A stretch of DNA of 22,433 nucleotides from Chara braunii. Lineage: Eukaryota; Streptophyta; Charophyceae; Charales; Characeae. The DNA lies in the NCBI GenBank assembly GCA_003427395.1, contig BFEA01000562.1, positions 179,413 to 201,845 on the forward strand, in the 5' to 3' direction. A program made the translations under genes and the position numbers. Shown piece after piece: positions 8,249 through 17,393 of the stretch. Every line of letters begins with the position of its first letter. The stretch's first letter is position 1. Below the pieces are notes generated by a model. The model ran no database searches, was not told the origin of the DNA, and was given only the letters and a program-made list of their open reading frames with translations.

Positions 8249-9035
8249 AGAAGTCAATCGCACGTCTGTGTTGTCCGGCGGAGCTCTCCCGCCTTTCCAT
8301 TGTCGCCTTCGTTGCCACTTGTCGTCTTCGTCTGCCACCAGGACCCCGCACAACGACACAGGGGCGCAACAAGACGACAAGGAGCCGGAGAAGAGTGGCC
8401 AGTAACAGGAGCAGGAGTCGTCAGAGGACGTCTACCATGAATCGCAGCAGCTGTCGATCTGCACTGACCGAATATCCCTCTCGCGTGCATGTCAATACCA
8501 GGCAATGGACGACGTCGAGGAGAACAACAGTTGGTCGGCGGTGCTCACATGGCAGGGATATTTTTTTTCCAAAAAAGTCGACCGTTGGACACCACGCCCG
8601 ACGGAGCGCGCAAGGAGAACCCCGCCACTTGAACGACGTCGTAGTCGAGGAACCGCCCCCGACCCTCTACGCGCCAACGGTAATGGCACAACGTCGTTGG
8701 GGGCATGTCGCTTGCCGGAAGCCGATGTTGTCCGCCCGATGGACCACGGGCGACATGTGGACCACGGACGACATGTGGACCACGGACGACCTGTGGACCA
8801 CGGACGACTCCAATTTTTAGTGTCGACGCACACTCCACGACGATCTGTCAATCGCGGCTCCTTGAGCCCAAAGGACCTCACGAGGGCCCCTTGAATCGGA
8901 GGACGCTTTGGCTGGCGATTCTGACGAACCGAAGGAAATCTCTTGGGAGCGTTTTCACATTTATCCAAGGAATTTGCAGAATTAGGATGCGGTGCAACCA
9001 CGCCAAATCACTGAAAATCGCCTTGAAGTTCCCAA
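8249..9035 (+). other. 3' non-coding part of the Harbinger element
   Basis: No recognisable second protein is seen. It contains the 18-bp tandem repeat at 8742-8808 and leads into the right terminal repeat, whose first part is at 9036-9049. Confidence 0.4.
8742..8808 (+). repeat. 18-bp tandem repeat, nearly four units
   Basis: Units of GACCACGGACGACATGTG start at 8742, 8760, 8778 and 8796 (the last partial), with one or two substitutions. As the unit is a multiple of three, every frame stays open and reads as hexapeptides such as DHGRHV. I find no evidence that it is translated. Confidence 0.9.
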
Positions 9036-9062
9036 GGAGGGTCTAACGAACTCACGAACTCG

Positions 9063-9106
9063 AAAGTTCAAACTTTGAATCCTAGGCGGCGGAGCGCTCC
9101 GCCGCC
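9063..9106. repeat. Two palindromes at the 5' edge of the insert
   Basis: AAAGTT-CA-AACTTT lies at 9063-9076. A perfect 22-bp palindrome, whose half-site is GGCGGCGGAGC, lies at 9085-9106. They sit 14-57 bp inside the inferred 5' end of the insert. Confidence 0.85.
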
Positions 9107-9765
9107 CGACGTTTTGATGCGACGGCAGCCTATAGGCTCTTTGGTGAGTGTGGAAACGAAGAGCGGTTGGGGCGCCATGACGACAACTTTGACGCGAGGA
9201 CGAGAGTGCGGGGTGAGAGGTCAGCAGGCGGATGATGAGGCGGGAGAGGGATCATGGGGCATGGAGGAGCAGGCTAGTGGTGTTCGGGTGTTGCTGCAAG
9301 CTCTCCTGTTTGTTGTTTTTGTTATGTGCCTGCTTGCTTGAGTGGAAGAACACGGGGGCAGCGTATCTCATATCAAGGTCTCGTTGGAGAGGAGGAATGC
9401 AGCGGGGGGAGTAAGGGGAGGCAGGCAAGGTCTCATGGATTAGAGGAAGAGTATTACAAAAAGGAATGGGAGAAGGATCGTGGGAGTAAGGTCTTCTATA
9501 GGCGGGCGACGTCTGCGACGATGATACCCCTTCATCTATTTGGGCTACTTGCGAGGGGCGGCTGGCAGGCTCACCGGTTTAGTCTCGTGACGTGGTTTGA
9601 AGTGCTGTGATGGTAATCCTAGCTACGGTCCTGTTATCCTCATCGTTCGGTCCTTTGGGATGGTTGAATAGTCGTCAACCACAGGTGGCCGGGTTGTTTG
9701 TGAGCCGATGAAGGAGGAGGTGAGGTTTGGAGAGGGGGGGGGTGCGTTTACGGATGTCGAGGGTA
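9107..9765 (+). other. 5' unique segment of the insert
   Basis: Short ORFs such as 9075-9341 (88 codons, hydrophobic C-terminus) lack any motif or homologue here. This part lies outside the inverted repeat, so it has no second copy in the window. Confidence 0.35.
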
Positions 9766-12065
9766 CGCTTTTTTTCTTTTTCTTTTTTCTTTTTTTTGTT
9801 AATGGGAACAAGGCTCCAATCTTCGTGGGGAGCAGCACATGCTCGGAACCGGGCCCAGCGCCCCATATGGAATTCACATAGAATATGAAAATTTTAAGAT
9901 ACCGGGACCATTACCCGATAGTGGCTAAGAAAAATTCGAGCTACTTAGGAAATTGCTACAACAACCTTCAGAAATAGCCAAGTTTTTGAAAGTTTCAGAA
10001 AACAACTTAGAACCCCCCCATCAATCCTCCTTACCTCACTCTAGGAAGACTTACTGCAGTAGAGTCACCATCTCTGGTGTTGTTGTACCCTATTTCCATC
10101 CTACGAGCTAGCCCCTTCACTAGTAGGACGCTAGATATCCAACCATCTACTTATCCCACTCACCTCTTTTTGAGAAAAAATTAAGAAGATCTCCCCCTGC
10201 CAGCATTGATTGCCCCGGAACCAGGGGATTAACTGAGCAGGGACACCCTTGAAGATAAATCTTTTTTTTTTTTGGAAGAGCATTCAGATCGAGAAATACC
10301 TGGCTTAGAGCCTTTAAGTAACCCAATTCTACCTGCCTCATCCCTGTCTTCCGATACTTAGTCTATACTAGGCCTCACGCCCCCAACTGCTAGGTTACAT
10401 AGTGGCACGACCCACCCCAGAAGACTCCCACCTGCTAGGCTACAGGGCAAAACGAACCGGCCCGACTCCGACCAGCCAACTGTACCAGCTTACCAAAGAA
10501 CACAAGAGTGCCTTCCACCCTCGACAACTCCCCAGATCACTCTACGACGTCTCTTGCCCTTGTACAACTCGAGCTACAGGGCAGCGCGACCAAGCCCCAA
10601 CACCGACCAACGTTGTTATGGCCTTCGTCCATTTGCAAGCCCACGGGGACCCAAGACTACAACAAATACCAGACAAGCCACCAATCAACATCATAACTGT
10701 AGTTCTGATCACCCAGCTCCTTCGGGCACTGGTTGCAGATATCCCACATAAAATCCCTCACAACCCTACTCCGACAAGTATTAGTGCGATAAAGCCACCA
10801 TCTTCACCGTTGTTGTACCCTATTTCCACCCTGTAGGTTAGCCCCATGGTCGCAGAGCGCATTATCCCCCACCATCGCAACCACGGACCCCAACCACCAG
10901 CGCCAACTTATAAAGAATTTTCTAATCAGAAAACTCAATCCCATTCAAGAACACATTTATAATTTAAAAGGCTATGAAAAACAGCAAGACGAAAATCAGA
11001 AATAGAGCCACCAACAATCCAACTCAGACCCTCACTACAAACGAGAAACCGCCGCTCAGGCTTTCAGTCCTCGTACCAAAAATCGCCAGTTCTCACAGCC
11101 CCCTTGCTAGGGTTAGAAGACAACACAAACTGCCCCAGGACCGAACTAACTGTTTTCTGACGGACATGAAGTATTTTCCTCCCTCGACAACTTCCTTAGC
11201 TGCAAACCCCCTACTAGGTTACAGGGTCACCGCCCCGGCATCAACTACGTTGAAAAAGGTGGTTATGCCTTCCACCCTTGGCATAACTCCAATGGCCTCA
11301 AGCTCCTCTTGGTCACAGAGTCACTGCTCCAGCACCGACCAATGTCGCCCCACCCTGCCCTTCTAGTGGACTTACCACCCTGAGTAACCCTTCCTCTACT
11401 GCACACGCCCACCCAAAATTGCCTAAAAACCATACTTCCGACTTTCACCTTCCCATTTATATATATATATATATTTTTCAGTTGGAGCCTCAAAAATAAA
11501 AAAAATCAGGAGACTCGGATAACGCGCAGGAATCGTAGCCATATAAGGCAATCAGCCTTTTTATTCCCACAAGAGGAGAGGACGGGAGGGAACTACTTCT
11601 CTCCCCATGGAGATTCTTGCACCTATTCACGTCTCTGCTGGATGTAAAGGGTTAACAAGAAACCGAGCGTCTTACTTCTCCCACCCCAAAAAACGACCTC
11701 CTTCCCTTTCACTGCCTCTACAGGAAGGTGCCCCCTCACCTCCCAGCCCCAGTTCAGAACAACCCCCTAAATCACTCCCGCTCCCTCAACAACATACAAT
11801 ACCCCCTAGAGTATGCCCCCCAGAGCCGGAGATCACCCTTCCCTCATGTTCCACCCCCTCCAAGTGAAACACCTCTCAACCTCTCACCTTGCTGAAGTCT
11901 GCATCAACCCCTTGTCCTCTCTCCCAACCGCCGTAGCTGATCCGACCTAAATTAGCCTGGCCCAAAAGAGGACAAACCCACACACCGCCCCTACTTTCTC
12001 AAGGGTCACACCTCCCACCTTGCATAGCCCTGGCAAGGAGGGGCTCAAACCCTGAAGGAGATAAT
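9766..12065 (+). repeat. Giant inverted repeat, left arm
   Basis: The order of landmarks mirrors the right arm. Matching pairs (left; right) are GGGCCCAGCG near 9851 with CGCTGGGCCC near 15359; GTTATGCCTTCCACCCT (11261) with its complement near 14453; and CCCCAGTTCAGAACAACCCC (11747-11766) with its complement near 14007-14026. TAGCTGATCCGACC near 11935 pairs with GGTCGGATCAGCTA near 13825. The arm has indels and diverged blocks, and an internal duplication around 10079 and 10809 (GTTGTTGTACCCTATTTCCA). Confidence 0.85.
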
Positions 12066-12932
12066 TCAGTGAACACCTATGAGCCCAAACCCTACAATAT
12101 CACAGCCTGAGACTCAATTGTGACCTATTTTTGAAAATCCCTCAAACAGATGAAATCAAATATCGAATTCAAGGAATGAGAGTCCAAACTTGAGCGTACT
12201 AATATAGGGGAATACATCGGATTTAGAATTGGATCAGAGTTGAATAAACGTAAGACATCAATCCCATTTTGAGAAGACCTTTTGTAAATCAAACTTGGCA
12301 ATCTTTCATTGGAACCAGAGCGAAGCTCTGATTTACAAATTACAGATTAGGAATCTTGCACAAAAAATACGAATTTCAGTTTAGAAATCTTACTCAGAAA
12401 AGTTTCTAGATCCACCACCTACAGCCAAAAAGCACATAAGATCACATGAATCATTCGAAGTTTGGTTAAACTTTTGTCAAGCGAAAAATAAGGTGGATCG
12501 TGTTTTACAGACGAAAAATTCAAAGTCTAAAAAACTACGGAATCAATATAGTGCTCACAAGCACGATTGAGAGGTTATCAGGGTTTAAACTTTTGAAATT
12601 AAAAATATGAAAGAATGTGTGGCCTCCAGGTAGATCACCTTATGCTAGTCCCAAACTACCCCACTCATATGTCACCCAACTGTTCCTCAACAAACCGCCT
12701 CTCACGCACCCTATTATATTGACGTTTAATCCTACCCCCACACACGGTAACCCACCGCCCTAACCCATCCACCCACTGATGCGCTATATCCAAAGAAGAG
12801 AGCAACGTCAACCAGAACAAAACACACCTCAAGCAGGGAAAAAACAACGACACATCCATGAAACTACAGCAGGAGAGGAACCCTATCCACTTTACCATCA
12901 TCCATAGGCGAGTTTCCAATCCTCTTTTTCCC
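9766..12932 (-). mobile_element. Inverted retroposon copy B
   Basis: Its 3' end on the minus strand is at the left. There is a T-rich tract at about 9769-9798 (an A-tail on the minus strand), then the conserved 3' module at 9812-9870. TCGAGGGTA flanks it at 9757-9765 and 12933-12941, a possible 9-bp target duplication. No coding domain is recognisable. The sequence is homologous, in reverse, to 13715-15442 over roughly its first 2.3 kb. The boundary at 12932 rests only on the 9-bp repeat. Confidence 0.45.
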
Positions 12933-13714
12933 TCGAGGGTAAGTTGTGTTTTTCCTCTTCATGTTTTGTAGCGGAATTTTGTGATGACCTTGATGAGATT
13001 CTTAACGATTTGATTCTTAGATAGTTTTGTCTGGTTCAATACCTATTAGTCCCTCTAACCTTTAATTTCAGATATGCAACGAAAATATAACTAGTAACTC
13101 TGATTCTAAGGTTTGAAAATCAAGATTAAATCAAGATTAATCCTGACCTGGTTTGGTTGTCTAATTCGGACTTAGTATGTTTGTTTATTTTTTTTGAATT
13201 TCATATCATTAGCCGTGTCGACTGTCATATGTTTTGTTGCTGAATTATTTCCTTGACAGTACTCTTAGCCTGAGATTCGTAAATAAGAGGTCTGGCACCT
13301 CTGATTTCTTAAAAGTAATTTTTAAATCTGAACTCAATCTCTTTTGATCTTCTGATTTGTCTTAACGCTTAAATTCATGAGGTACGTAATCTTGATTTTG
13401 AAATTCTAGTCACTGTGTGTTCCGATTCAATTTTTGATTGTTTGATCTTGATTTGCGCGGGCACCTCTGATTTCTTAAAAGTAGATTTTAAATTTAAACT
13501 CAATCTCTTTCGATCTTTTGATTTGTCTTGACGCTTAAATTCATGAGTTAGTAAATTAAATCTTGATTTCGAAATTCTGGTCACTCCGTGTTCCGATTCA
13601 ATTTCTGGTTGTCTGATCCTGATTTGCGAATTTTTGAAAATCGGACTTAGTTATGATTTTTGAATAATCAATCCATCCGATTTTGGCTATTGAATCTAAA
13701 TGGAAGCATCTCCT
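12066..13714. other. AT-rich centre of the inverted repeat
   Basis: No clear pairing between the arms is visible here and no ORF is credible. It contains a small hairpin (CAGAGC-GAA-GCTCTG near 12316) and the 166-bp tandem duplication at 13295-13629. Short shared motifs such as TTTTTGAAAAT suggest that it is the diverged continuation of both arms. Confidence 0.5.
13295..13629 (+). repeat. Two tandem units of about 166 bp
   Basis: Both units start GCACCTCTGATTTCTTAAAA (13295 and 13461). They share AACTCAATCTCTTT, CGCTTAAATTCATGAG and GTGTTCCGATTCAATTT in order. Small indels separate them. Confidence 0.85.
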
Positions 13715-15442
13715 TTAGGGTTGGAGCCCCTCCCTGCAAGGGTTAAACAGGGTGGGTGGTGTGATCTTTAAGAGGGAGGGGCGATGTTGAGGGTTTGTCA
13801 TTTTTTGGGCCACGCCGATTTTTGGGTCGGATCAGCTATGGCGGTTGGGGAGAGAGGACAAGGGGTGCTGATGTTAGCATGGTGAGATGTTGTAGGGCTG
13901 TTTCACTTGGAGGGGGTAGGGCAGGAGGGAAGGGGGATCTTCGGCTCTGCGGGGCATACTTTAGGGGGTACTGTATGCAGCCGAGGGAGCAAGAGTGACA
14001 TTTAGGGGGTTGTTCTGAACTGGGGATGGGAGGTGAGGAGGCGCTTCCCCGCGGAGGTAGTAGCAAACAGGGGGTCGTTTTTTGCGGGAGAGGAGTAATC
14101 CGTTTTGGTTCTTGTGAGCCTGGTACATGCAGTCGAGATTAGAATAGGCGCTAGAGTTTCCATGGGGAGAGAGGGTGTTTTTTTCCCTCCCTTCCCCTCT
14201 TCTTGTGGAAATAGTAGGCGTTGAAACGTGTATAGGGTTTTTCTTAATCTTCTGATTTCCTGATTTTTCAATATGTTCTTGAGAGAGGTGATTGGGAGAA
14301 ATAGATGGTGGGATATCAGGCGTTCTACTAACAAGGAAGGTTGTTTGTTAAGGTAAGTAGGTTAGAAGGACTATGCTGGGACGACACAGGACTGTGCTGG
14401 AGCTTTTGCTCTGTGACCTAGGGGGAGCTTGAGGCCTGTAGGGTTATGCCGAGGGTGGAAGGCATAACCAGACTGTTCGACGTAGCCGGCGCCGGGGTAT
14501 TAATCCTGTAACCTGTGTCAGGGGCTTGCCGCTAAGGGAAATATTGAGGGAGGAAGGCACTTCTTGTCCGTCAGAACTAGGTTGGTTAGTACTAGGGAAG
14601 GTTGTGGTGCCCTGTTACTCTAGCAGAAGGGGGTATGAGATCAAGTGATTTCTGGTACGAGGACTAAAAGCCTGGACCGATGTTCCGTCTGTTGAGTGGG
14701 GGAGTTTTGGATAGTAGGCAGTTTCAGTTTTGACCCTCCACTGTCATATTTTTCCAAGCCTTTTCAATTTTTTTTTGAATTTTAGTAGCCTATCTCATGA
14801 GGAAAGTCAATGCCTTAGGATTCTGGTCACCTCTTGCAACTCATTTTAATTTTTTTAATGCTGTTATATTCATGGATCTGCGGTTTTCGATGCCAGAACA
14901 ACGCTGGTCAGAGCTGGGGGGTTTCCCTGTAACCTGTTGATAGCAGGAGCGTGAGGCCTGGTAGAGAGCTCTAGGGATGCCTTGGGCCGGGCATTCCAAG
15001 GGAAAACCAAGGGTTGTTGTCGGTACGACGCTGGCCGGAGCTGGGGTGAGTTGTGTTGCCCTGTAACCTAGCAGGATGGCGGCATCAGGCCTGGGAAAGC
15101 TCAGCAGGCAATAAGACAGTGTTAGAGAATTTTAGAATGTTTTGTTGGGGATTCCGGGGGTTCTGAGCATTCAAAGGGCTTCTGTGGCTTTCCGTTTTGA
15201 CTTATTAAGTGCTGCTTGAGTAGCCTAGCAATAGGTTAGCAGTTATCCACGTTCTTCCTAAATTTTCTAGATTCTTTTTCATAGTTCTCAGATTGTTCTT
15301 AGCCGAAGTCAGGTAATGGCCCTGGTATTTCAAATCATTTGTATAATTCTGTATGGGACGCTGGGCCCGGTTCCCAGCACGTGTTGCTCCCCACGAATAG
15401 ACTGGAGCATTTGTCTCCCCCCCCCCCCCCCCAAAAAAAAAA
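13715..15442 (+). repeat. Giant inverted repeat, right arm
   Basis: This is the reverse-complement counterpart of 9766-12065, ending with the 3' module at 15351-15408, C16 and A10. It contains several diverged modules carrying CCTGTAACCT(A/G), at 14411, 14505, 14611, 14926 and 15060. These pair with CTAGGTTACAGGG-type motifs of the left arm (10387, 10432, 11213). Confidence 0.85.
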
Positions 15443-15461
15443 GGAGGGTCTAACGAGGCCC
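15443..15461 (-). repeat. PIF/Harbinger right terminal inverted repeat
   Basis: This is the complete right terminus of the Harbinger element, regenerated because its inner 14 bp were duplicated as the target site of the retroposon. It is followed by the ATA duplication and by host repeat R (GATGAGTACTGGCAAG). Confidence 0.8.
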
Positions 15462-15500
15462 ATAGATGAGTACTGGCAAGACTCAAACACTAAAAATGTA

Positions 15501-15629
15501 CAGGGCCGCCGGACCCGATTTCCAGCAGGTGATGCTACCCACCAATAGACGGAGCCTTCAAAACTGGGGCCTGCTTAAGGAGGATGCTTTTATCACCTCG
15601 TTAAGCAGGCCTCCAAAAAAAAAAAAAAA
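15501..15629 (+). mobile_element. Short retroposon fragment with fold-back and A15
   Basis: It starts with the 3' module (15501-15556). A compact fold-back follows, with arms GGCCTGCTTAA (15568-15578) and TTAAGCAGGCC (15601-15611), and then A15 at 15615-15629. It is consistent with a truncated member of the same retroposon family; no target duplication was identified. Confidence 0.5.
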
Positions 15630-15848
15630 GGTCATGTGCATCTGGTTGAAGAGGGTATAGGGTTTAAGGGAGTCAAAATGGATTAGTCATACTATAGGGG
15701 GGCTGCTGAAGAAGGTTGGGCTAATAGATAAGGGGTGCTCTAAGAGGGGAAGGGTGTCACTAGCAGCTCCATGGGACGACAGAGACCAGGTCTGAGAAGA
15801 GTAAAGCCCACAACCCCAGGAAAACAACAAACACCAATCCTGGAGTGA
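15630..15848. other. No recognisable feature
   Basis: There is no ORF with a motif and no element terminus between the A15 tract and the next copy of the 3' module. Confidence 0.4.
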
Positions 15849-15915
15849 CAAGATGTATTAATGGGACGCTGGACCCGGTTTCTAGCAGGTGTTGCTCCCC
15901 ACCAATAGATGGAGC
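15849..15915 (+). repeat. Retroposon 3'-terminal module, copy 5
   Basis: This is the reverse complement of 26-92 over its whole length. It includes the upstream CAAGATGTATT, the two hairpins and ACCAATAGATGGAGC. No A-tail follows, so it may be internal or truncated. Confidence 0.6.
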
Positions 15916-16085
15916 AGCCCGACAGAGAAACCCTCAATCCTGACGATTCTCCTACCATGCCGACAAGACCAATCCCTGTGCCTCCCCTCAGGTCCCCTCC
16001 CCTACGAACATCAGCAGACTCTGCTCAATGCTGATCAGGGAATATCTATAGGTGGCGGACGCCAAGCATGCCCAGGAAGGTACAT

Positions 16086-16161
16086 GAGGCCAATGGGGAT
16101 TGAACCCACGACCTCCTGAATGCCACTTTCGTGCCTTACCAACTGAGTTAGGCCGCTGGAT
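16086..16161 (-). repeat. tRNA-derived module, copy 3
   Basis: The minus strand reads GGCCTAACTCAGTTGG (A-box-like), AAGTGGCATTCAGGAGG, then GTCGTGGGTTCAATCCC (T arm and B-box). The anticodon arm does not pair. On the plus strand it is followed by A21 (16192-16212) and then by the distal part of host repeat R (GGAGATAGACGAGAGAAGAA), the same order as at 5215-5460. Confidence 0.65.
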
Positions 16162-16329
16162 GGATAGGGGGTTTTCACAAGGGTTATTCTTAAAAAAAAA
16201 AAAAAAAAAAAAGGAGATAGACGAGAGAAGAATATAGATTACTTTGAAAACAAAAAAATAGAGAAAACTACGGCGCAGTCAGGGTTACAGTTTGCAATTG
16301 CATTTCGAACTGCGTTTTAACAATTTAGA

Positions 16330-16491
16330 CAGGGCCCAAGTTTCTTTGTCTCGGAGGACCTTTTTTTTTTTTTTTCCATATTCATATATCCGGAAAACAG
16401 GCCCGGTGTCCCTTACATCATTTGCTGCGGTCAAACGGGCTAAGTACGACAGGGCCCAAGTTTCAATTGCAGTTGAAACTCGGGCTGCCCT
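16330..16491. mobile_element. Possible small fold-back elements
   Basis: CAGGGCCCAAGTTTC occurs at 16330 and again at 16450. An inverted partner, GAAACTCGGGCTGCCCT, ends near 16491. The inner 42 bp (16450-16491) form a hairpin by themselves. This could be a solo MITE, or a MITE with a partial duplication of its left end. No target duplication is clear. Confidence 0.4.
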
Positions 16492-16507
16492 TTTCATGCA
16501 GTTTAGA

Positions 16508-17393
16508 ATAGCAAAAATTGCACACTGAACGCAATACAGCACACGCCAAAAGGCCAAAGAAGCTATATCATAAAAAAACATCATTAATTCTTTGAAAAAA
16601 CATGCACACGTTAACCCGTGGCTGTTAACAGTGGTCACATGAAGCCCAAGAGAAGTGATGAGTGATGAATGACGCGAAGCCCCCCATCGTCAAAAAACTA
16701 CCATGCCCAAAGTTCCCTACGGTCCACCAACCCGGTCGCAAACACCGCGTGATGCGAAGCTCCCCGTCGTCAAAAAAGACGACCGTGCCCAAAGTTCCCT
16801 ACGGTCCACCAACCTGGTCCCAAACGCCGCCACTCGGCAAAAGAGGCCAGAGTACGTCAACCACATTCAATATATCGTCTACTCCTTCCCTGCCATGATG
16901 TCAACTCGTCGGTACCACCCCAAACCAAAACCAAACCCGCCCCTCCGATGATTCGAGGGCCAAAAAGCAACCAAACTGCCGTCAAAACGACGGTTCGAAA
17001 CTTAAAAAACATATCAACTAGAAAAACAATACTACTTCACCCATGTTCCGAAGGTAAGATGTTCGAAACACACAACTCAAAACAAATCGAACTCGATACC
17101 CAAACGGTCTGGTCCCGGTCTTACCAGAAGGTCACCGCTTCAAACCCTTACGAGTGGTGGTGGTATATAGGGCACCTCCCTGGTCCCAATAAACCATCGC
17201 TACTCACGCAAAGCAAAACTAATCTGTCTACTCATTCAGATACTTCAAACTCGATCAAATACAACCTAGTCTAAACGCAGTAGTGCGACTGTAAGTTAGC
17301 AACATAGAGAGCAATTTCCGGATTGGTTTTCTTCCCTTGCTGAAGCTTCGCAGTGCCGCTCCGAAGTAGTTACCTCTGTTGAGTTCAGTCCTC
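16508..17393 (-). repeat. PLE pseudo-LTR, downstream copy
   Basis: This is a direct repeat of 21458-22433 and includes the 3' untranslated part and the last 46 or so codons of the RT. It contains two units of about 80 bp (from about 16669 and 16750) with CCCAAAGTTCCCTACGGTCC, and the hairpins GTCGTC-A6-GACGAC and CCGTC-AAAAC-GACGG. TATATA (17164) and AATAAA (17189) are present on the plus strand. It lacks TG..CA ends, a primer-binding site and a polypurine tract, so it is not a retroviral-type LTR. Confidence 0.75.

Larger units (their letters stand above)
9050..15442 (+). mobile_element. Retroposon insert (6.4 kb) with A-tail and TSD
   Basis: GGAGGGTCTAACGA, part of the Harbinger right terminus, occurs at 9036-9049 and again at 15443-15456. 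The direct repeat extends to 16 bp if the two preceding A residues are counted. The second copy is preceded by C16 and A10 (15417-15442). A target duplication of this size plus a 3' A-tail is the hallmark of target-primed reverse transcription. The interior lacks a recognisable RT or endonuclease. Most of it is an inverted repeat, best explained by a second related element inserted in the opposite direction (9766-12932). Confidence 0.7.
6402..15461 (+). mobile_element. PIF/Harbinger transposon, split by a later retroposon
   Basis: The left terminus GGGCCTTGTTAGACCCTCC (6402-6420) and the right terminus at 15443-15461 (reverse complement GGGCCTCGTTAGACCCTCC) differ at one base in 19. ATA is duplicated at 6399-6401 and 15462-15464. 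The flanks GAGAGGATGA and GATGAGTACTGGCAAG correspond to the contiguous sequence at 4431-4459. The element proper is 6402-9049 plus 15457-15461, about 2.65 kb, an ordinary size for a single Harbinger unit. The remainder is an insert. The transposase is disrupted, so the copy is inactive. Confidence 0.8.

Noticed and set aside
8249-9001. MYB-like second Harbinger protein
   Set aside because: ORFs here are basic and low-complexity, include the 18-bp tandem repeat, and show no Trp-spaced MYB/SANT helices.
6402-9049. Harbinger element ending at 9049
   Set aside because: The terminal GGCCC and the ATA duplication are missing there. Both are present at 15457-15464 after a second copy of the same 14 bp.
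10402-10836. 144-codon ORF in the insert
   Set aside because: It is Pro/Thr-rich and motif-free, lies in the arm of the inverted repeat, and its counterpart in the other arm is not open.
12665-12919. 84-codon hydrophobic minus-strand ORF near the 5' end of copy B
   Set aside because: It is short, shows no motif, and has no homologue in the other copy.
16640-16700. Hammerhead ribozyme, known from pseudo-LTRs of other PLEs
   Set aside because: GTGATGAGTGATG followed by GCGAAGC on the plus strand, and CTGATGAG near 22260 on the minus strand, look suggestive. Neither has the full core (CUGAUGA, stem II, GAAA, cleavage triplet), and the motif is not conserved between the two repeat copies.
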